From the NCBI RefSeq assembly GCF_003626655.1, contig NZ_RBAN01000005.1, positions 248,001-312,000 on the forward strand: 64,000 nt of DNA, given 5' to 3'. Positions within the stretch are counted from its first letter, which is position 1, and the number at the start of each line of letters is the position of its first letter. The translations under genes were made by a program, and so were the position numbers. The notes below the pieces were generated by a model that worked only from the letters and a program-made list of their open reading frames with translations, was not told the origin of the DNA and ran no database searches. Positions 61,186 to 64,000 of the stretch are shown piece after piece. This DNA comes from Micromonospora costi (GTDB lineage: Bacteria; Actinomycetota; Actinomycetes; Mycobacteriales; Micromonosporaceae).

Positions 61186-61200
61186 CCGAACGTCGTTCGG
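61186..61200. promoter_or_regulatory. Palindrome CCGAACGTCGTTCGG in the divergent region
   Basis: Two 6-bp arms (CCGAAC/GTTCGG) around GTC, 22 bp before the Lrp-family start and 73 bp before the dehydrogenase start. A natural operator for the divergent Lrp regulator. Confidence 0.55.
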
Positions 61201-61222
61201 AGAAAGTGGCAAGATCACGGTC

Positions 61223-61681
61223 GTGGACGAACTTGATACGGCGATCATCCAGCATCTGCAGACACACGCGCGGCAGACCAACCGCGAACTGGCCCGCGCC
61301 GTCGGTATCGCGCCGTCGACCTGCCTCGAGCGTGTGCGTGTGCTGAGGGAGCGAGGCGTGATCACCGGATACCACGCCGAGATCAGCCTGACCGCCCTCA
61401 ACCGCGGCGTTCAGGCACTACTGCACGTGCAGGTCCGGCCTCTGAGCCGCACCGTCATCGACGGCTTCAAGAAGTACGCGATGGGGCTGCCCGAGGTGCT
61501 GTCGGTGTTCGTCGTGGCAGGCGGCGACGACTTCCTCGTACACGTCGCCGTGCCCAGCGTGGACAGCCTGCACGCCTTCCTCATGGACAAGTTCAGCGGA
61601 CGCCGCGAGATCGCCGGCTTCCGCAGCTCGGTGATCTATCAACATGCCCGGAAACAGGTCATCGAGCCACTGGATCTGTGA
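61223..61681 (+). CDS. Lrp/AsnC-family transcriptional regulator
   Basis: 152 residues from a GTG. N-terminal HTH: LDTAIIQHLQTHARQTNREL, then GIAPSTCLERVRVLRERGVI; C-terminal RAM domain with LHVQVRPLSRTVIDGF and FVVAGGDDFLVHVAVPS, where the G-x-D-D/Y loop binds the effector. The neighbouring divergent amino-acid dehydrogenase is the expected target, with valine or leucine the likely signal. Confidence 0.92.
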   Translation: MDELDTAIIQHLQTHARQTNRELARAVGIAPSTCLERVRVLRERGVITGYHAEISLTALNRGVQALLHVQVRPLSRTVIDGFKKYAMGLPEVLSVFVVAGGDDFLVHVAVPSVDSLHAFLMDKFSGRREIAGFRSSVIYQHARKQVIEPLDL

Positions 61682-61928
61682 GAGGGAAGCGCCGTCCCGA
61701 CCCGCCAGGATTGCGCGCACATCTGCCCTGACAGGCGCGGCGTTGTGAGCGTGGTGTGCGATCGACCGATGCGTCCGCGGGAGTCAGCGCCGCTGCCGGC
61801 CAAGCTGCGGGGCTGGCAGCCCACGACCGACGTCGGCCGCCTGCTGCACGGCCGGATCGGGGGAGCGGGTTGGGAGCAGTGGTGCACTCACCCCTGCCGG
61901 CGACTCTGGCCCCGGGGTAGCGGAGGAC

Positions 61929-62786
61929 CTAGCGGCGGAGCAGCTGCTTCTCGGGCGCCTCGGCGATCTGCCGGGCCACGCGCACGAAGGCCGCCACCGC
62001 GGGCGAGCGCGACTCGGCCGGCCAGGCCACCTTCAGCGTCACCGGCTCGAGCTCCGGCACGGGACGGAAGGCGGTGCCCGGCCGGGAGTACCGCCGGGCC
62101 ACCCATTCCGGCAGGAACCATACGGCGGTGCCCACCTCGACCAGGTTGAAGATCTGCGCGAGGTCCAGCGGCCGCCGGTTGCCCACCATGAGGGCCCGCT
62201 CGGCCGGCGACCCGTCGGGGAGCCGCCGGCCGGCCAGGTCGGCCAGCCGGATGGTCGTCCGTGCGGCCAGGGAGTCGGCGGCCGGCAGGGCCACCATGCT
62301 CGGCCCGGTCAGCAGGAGCTCGCTGTCCAGCCCGTCCTCGTCGCCGAGCGCCGGGATCAGCGCCACGTCGGCACGCCCGTCGCGCAGCGCCGGCACCTGC
62401 TCGCCGCGCCCGCCGAGCAGCAGCTCGACCGGCATGACGTCGTACGCCTCGAGGATCGGCGGCAGCAGCCCGCCGTCGTAGTCGGCCTTGAGCGCCAGCC
62501 GCAGGGCCGGCGTCTCCTGCCCGGCCCGTCGGGCCCGGCGCTGGGCGGCGCTGATCGCGTCCAGCGCCACCTTGGCGTCGGCCAGCAGCGTCTCGCCGGC
62601 CGGGGTCAGCGCCACCTGCCGCGTGGTGCGGATCAGAAGCTGCACGCCGAGCTGCCGCTCCAGATCGCGGATGGCGCGCGACAGCGGCGGTTGGGCCATG
62701 CCGAGCCGCTCGGCGGCCCGGCCGAAGTGCCGCTCCTCAGCGACCGTCACGAAGTAGCGGAGCTGCCGCGCCTCCAGATCACTCAT
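61929..62786 (-). CDS. LysR-family transcriptional regulator
   Basis: 285 residues. HTH in 1-60: LRYFVTVAEERHFGRAAERL, then AQPPLSRAIRDLERQLGVQL. Effector domain 95-280, type 2 periplasmic-binding fold. Divergent from an NmrA-family gene. The start codon overlaps a 15-bp palindrome (62785-62799) that has LysR geometry, so binding would directly occlude its own transcript. No obvious ribosome-binding site; leaderless initiation possible. Confidence 0.92.
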   Translation of the reverse strand: MSDLEARQLRYFVTVAEERHFGRAAERLGMAQPPLSRAIRDLERQLGVQLLIRTTRQVALTPAGETLLADAKVALDAISAAQRRARRAGQETPALRLALKADYDGGLLPPILEAYDVMPVELLLGGRGEQVPALRDGRADVALIPALGDEDGLDSELLLTGPSMVALPAADSLAARTTIRLADLAGRRLPDGSPAERALMVGNRRPLDLAQIFNLVEVGTAVWFLPEWVARRYSRPGTAFRPVPELEPVTLKVAWPAESRSPAVAAFVRVARQIAEAPEKQLLRR

Positions 62787-62799
62787 ACCGCCACGGTAT
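62785..62799. promoter_or_regulatory. LysR-type T-N11-A palindrome ATACCGCCACGGTAT
   Basis: Arms ATACCG/CGGTAT around CCA; T at 62786 and A at 62798 give T-N11-A. Overlaps the LysR start codon and is 89 bp upstream of the NmrA gene. Confidence 0.55.
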
Positions 62800-62887
62800 C
62801 AATCCAGAGGGAGATGGTCTTTCCGCTCCGCGGCCGACCCGCGTTGACTGGGGACGTCAGTTTCCCCACCGAACAGGGACGAAAGTC

Positions 62888-63766
62888 ATGATTGTGGTAA
62901 CCGCTCCGACCGGCCACATCGGCGGCCGTCTGGTCCAGGATCTGCTCGAGGCCGGCGCGTCCGTGCGGGTGGTGGCCCGTGACCCCGCGCGGCTGGCGCC
63001 GGGCGTAGTCGAGCGGATCGAGATCGTCCGGGGTTCGCACGGCGACCCCGCCGTCGTGGCCGAGGCGTTCGCGGGCGCTGCCGCTGTCTTCTGGCTGGTG
63101 CCGGCCGACCCGCGGTCGACGAGCCTGGACGAGGCCTACTCCGGCTTCACCCACCCGGTGCTCGACGCGCTGGCCGCCGTCCCGCGCGTGGTCGGCATCT
63201 CGGCGCTGGGCCGCGGCACGCCGGTGGCCGGGCGGGCCGGGCACGTCACCGCGACGCTCGCGATGGACGACCTGATCGCTGCGACCGGCGTGCCGTACCG
63301 GGCCTTGACCATGCCGTCCTTCATGGACAACGTGCTGCGGCAGCTCACCCCGATCACCCAGCAGGGCGTCCTGTACGGCCCCGTCGTGCCGGATCTGTCC
63401 GCGCCCACCGTGGCCACCAGGGACATCGCCGCGGTGGCCGCCTGCCTGCTGCGCGACGACACGTGGACCGGCTTCGAGGAGGTGCCCGTTCTCGGCCCGG
63501 AGGACCTCACCCAGAAGGAGATGGCCGCCATCATCGCCGATGTGCTCGGCCGTCCCGTCCGCTACCAGCAGGTCCCCGGCGAGGCCTTCAAGGAGAACAT
63601 GCGGCGGGCCGGCCTCTCCGAGGCCATCGCGCAGGGCATGCTCGACATGGCCGTGGCCAAGAACGAGGGCCTGGACAACGGCGTGGCCCGTACCCCCGAG
63701 TGGAGCACGCCGACCACCTTCCGCCAGTGGTGCCTCGACGTGCTGAAGCCCGCCGCCGACGCGTGA
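62888..63766 (+). CDS. NmrA-like/atypical SDR NAD(P)-binding protein
   Basis: 292 residues; AGGGACGAAAG precedes the ATG. TAPTGHIGGRLVQDLLEAGA is the G-x-x-G-x-x-G variant Rossmann motif of atypical SDRs, then VARDPARLAPGVV for the phosphate of NADP(H). The classic YxxxK is not seen, as in NmrA-type redox sensors and quinone-oxidoreductase-like members. Probably regulated by the divergent LysR protein. Substrate or sensing role unknown. Confidence 0.85.
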   Translation: MIVVTAPTGHIGGRLVQDLLEAGASVRVVARDPARLAPGVVERIEIVRGSHGDPAVVAEAFAGAAAVFWLVPADPRSTSLDEAYSGFTHPVLDALAAVPRVVGISALGRGTPVAGRAGHVTATLAMDDLIAATGVPYRALTMPSFMDNVLRQLTPITQQGVLYGPVVPDLSAPTVATRDIAAVAACLLRDDTWTGFEEVPVLGPEDLTQKEMAAIIADVLGRPVRYQQVPGEAFKENMRRAGLSEAIAQGMLDMAVAKNEGLDNGVARTPEWSTPTTFRQWCLDVLKPAADA

Positions 63767-63797
63767 CACACAGCCATCCTGCCGATCCCGGTTCCCG

Positions 63798-64000
63798 CTA
63801 CGACCGTCTGTCCCGTGGTGCGGCTGGCGGATGCTTCCGGGCGTCCCGCGCGTCGGAGAGGACGACGGCGGCGAGGACCGCGGCGATGGCGACAGCGGCC
63901 AGCAGCGGCGGGGCGAACAGCAGCGGTGGCGCCAGCCCGATCAGGGTGAGCAGGGCGATCGGTCGGTCTGGCGAAACCCGACCGAAGACCGTGTGTTCCA
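63798..64000 (-). CDS. C-terminal end of a membrane protein (runs off right edge)
   Basis: The minus frame from 64000 to a TAG at 63798 encodes EHTVFGRVSPDRPIALLTLI, then GLAPPLLFAPPLLAAVAIAA and VLAAVVLSDARDARK: two closely packed helices and a short basic tail. The pattern resembles the end of LtrA-type (low temperature requirement A) proteins, but 67 residues are too few to be sure. Confidence 0.5.
   Translation of the reverse strand, partial: EHTVFGRVSPDRPIALLTLIGLAPPLLFAPPLLAAVAIAAVLAAVVLSDARDARKHPPAAPRDRRS

Overview
The window is very G+C-rich DNA with frequent GTG/TTG starts, ATGA/GTGA stop-start overlaps, Tat-type leaders, LpqB/GerMN-like lipoproteins and actinobacterial DinB/DUF664 and DUF6461 proteins. 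This points to a filamentous actinomycete, most likely a Micromonosporaceae member (Micromonospora/Salinispora-like). That placement is inferred from style and gene content, not from a marker gene. I saw no rRNA, tRNA, CRISPR array or intact insertion sequence.

Layout. (1) 1-3490: 5' part of a GH15 glucoamylase/trehalase-like gene, an MFS transporter and an SDR reductase. (2) 3589-6511: a tightly overlapping minus-strand set (GlsB-like membrane protein, zinc-ribbon/STAS protein, BON protein, STAS protein, FUSC-type membrane protein), divergent from (3) 6748-9334: an OmpR regulator, a histidine kinase and a GerMN lipoprotein joined by ATGA overlaps, with an 11-bp-period direct repeat between the two groups. 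(4) 9393-13594: a decayed cation/proton antiporter fragment, an NDH-2-like oxidoreductase, a DoxX protein and an NhaA-DsbA fusion. (5) 13828-18424: minus-strand GNAT, two MFS transporters, a PEP-mutase/isocitrate-lyase family protein and an NTF2-like protein; a 16-bp sequence recurs on both sides.

(6) 19330-37653 is a hemicellulose/arabinan utilisation locus: a 5'-truncated esterase, four secreted GH43 enzymes, a GH127 beta-L-arabinofuranosidase with ricin-type lectin repeats, and a GH54 alpha-L-arabinofuranosidase. Palindromes of the form TGTTARCGYTAACA (LacI-family operator type) lie in front of four of these genes, two of them at the same distance from near-identical TTGACA/TTCAAT promoters. 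No LacI repressor gene is in the window. Hairpins that look like terminators separate the convergent genes. Together the enzymes would strip L-arabinose and xylose from arabinoxylan, arabinan and hydroxyproline-linked arabinosides outside the cell.

(7) 38206-47022 is the most interesting region: a shortened malic-enzyme-like protein with a lost metal ligand, an ArsR-family regulator and six genes for a hydrogenase-4/complex I-like membrane complex. Gene order from the ArsR gene on matches, from memory, the Mycobacterium tuberculosis Rv0081-Rv0087 locus. The large subunit lacks both CxxC pairs that bind the NiFe centre, and no ferredoxin-type subunit is encoded. It is therefore probably an energy-converting-hydrogenase-related (Ehr) complex of unknown electron donor and acceptor. 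A 36-bp palindrome sits upstream.

(8) 47060-64000: mixed metabolism and regulation, including a four-helix membrane protein, a pentapeptide/DinB protein, AroA, a frameshifted membrane gene, a DUF6461-like protein, a large LuxR-type ATPase regulator, an MFS exporter, an SUMF1-fold protein, a nucleotidyltransferase, a DUF2000-DinB fusion, a branched-chain amino-acid dehydrogenase with a divergent Lrp regulator, a LysR/NmrA divergent pair, and the 3' end of a membrane-protein gene running off the right edge.
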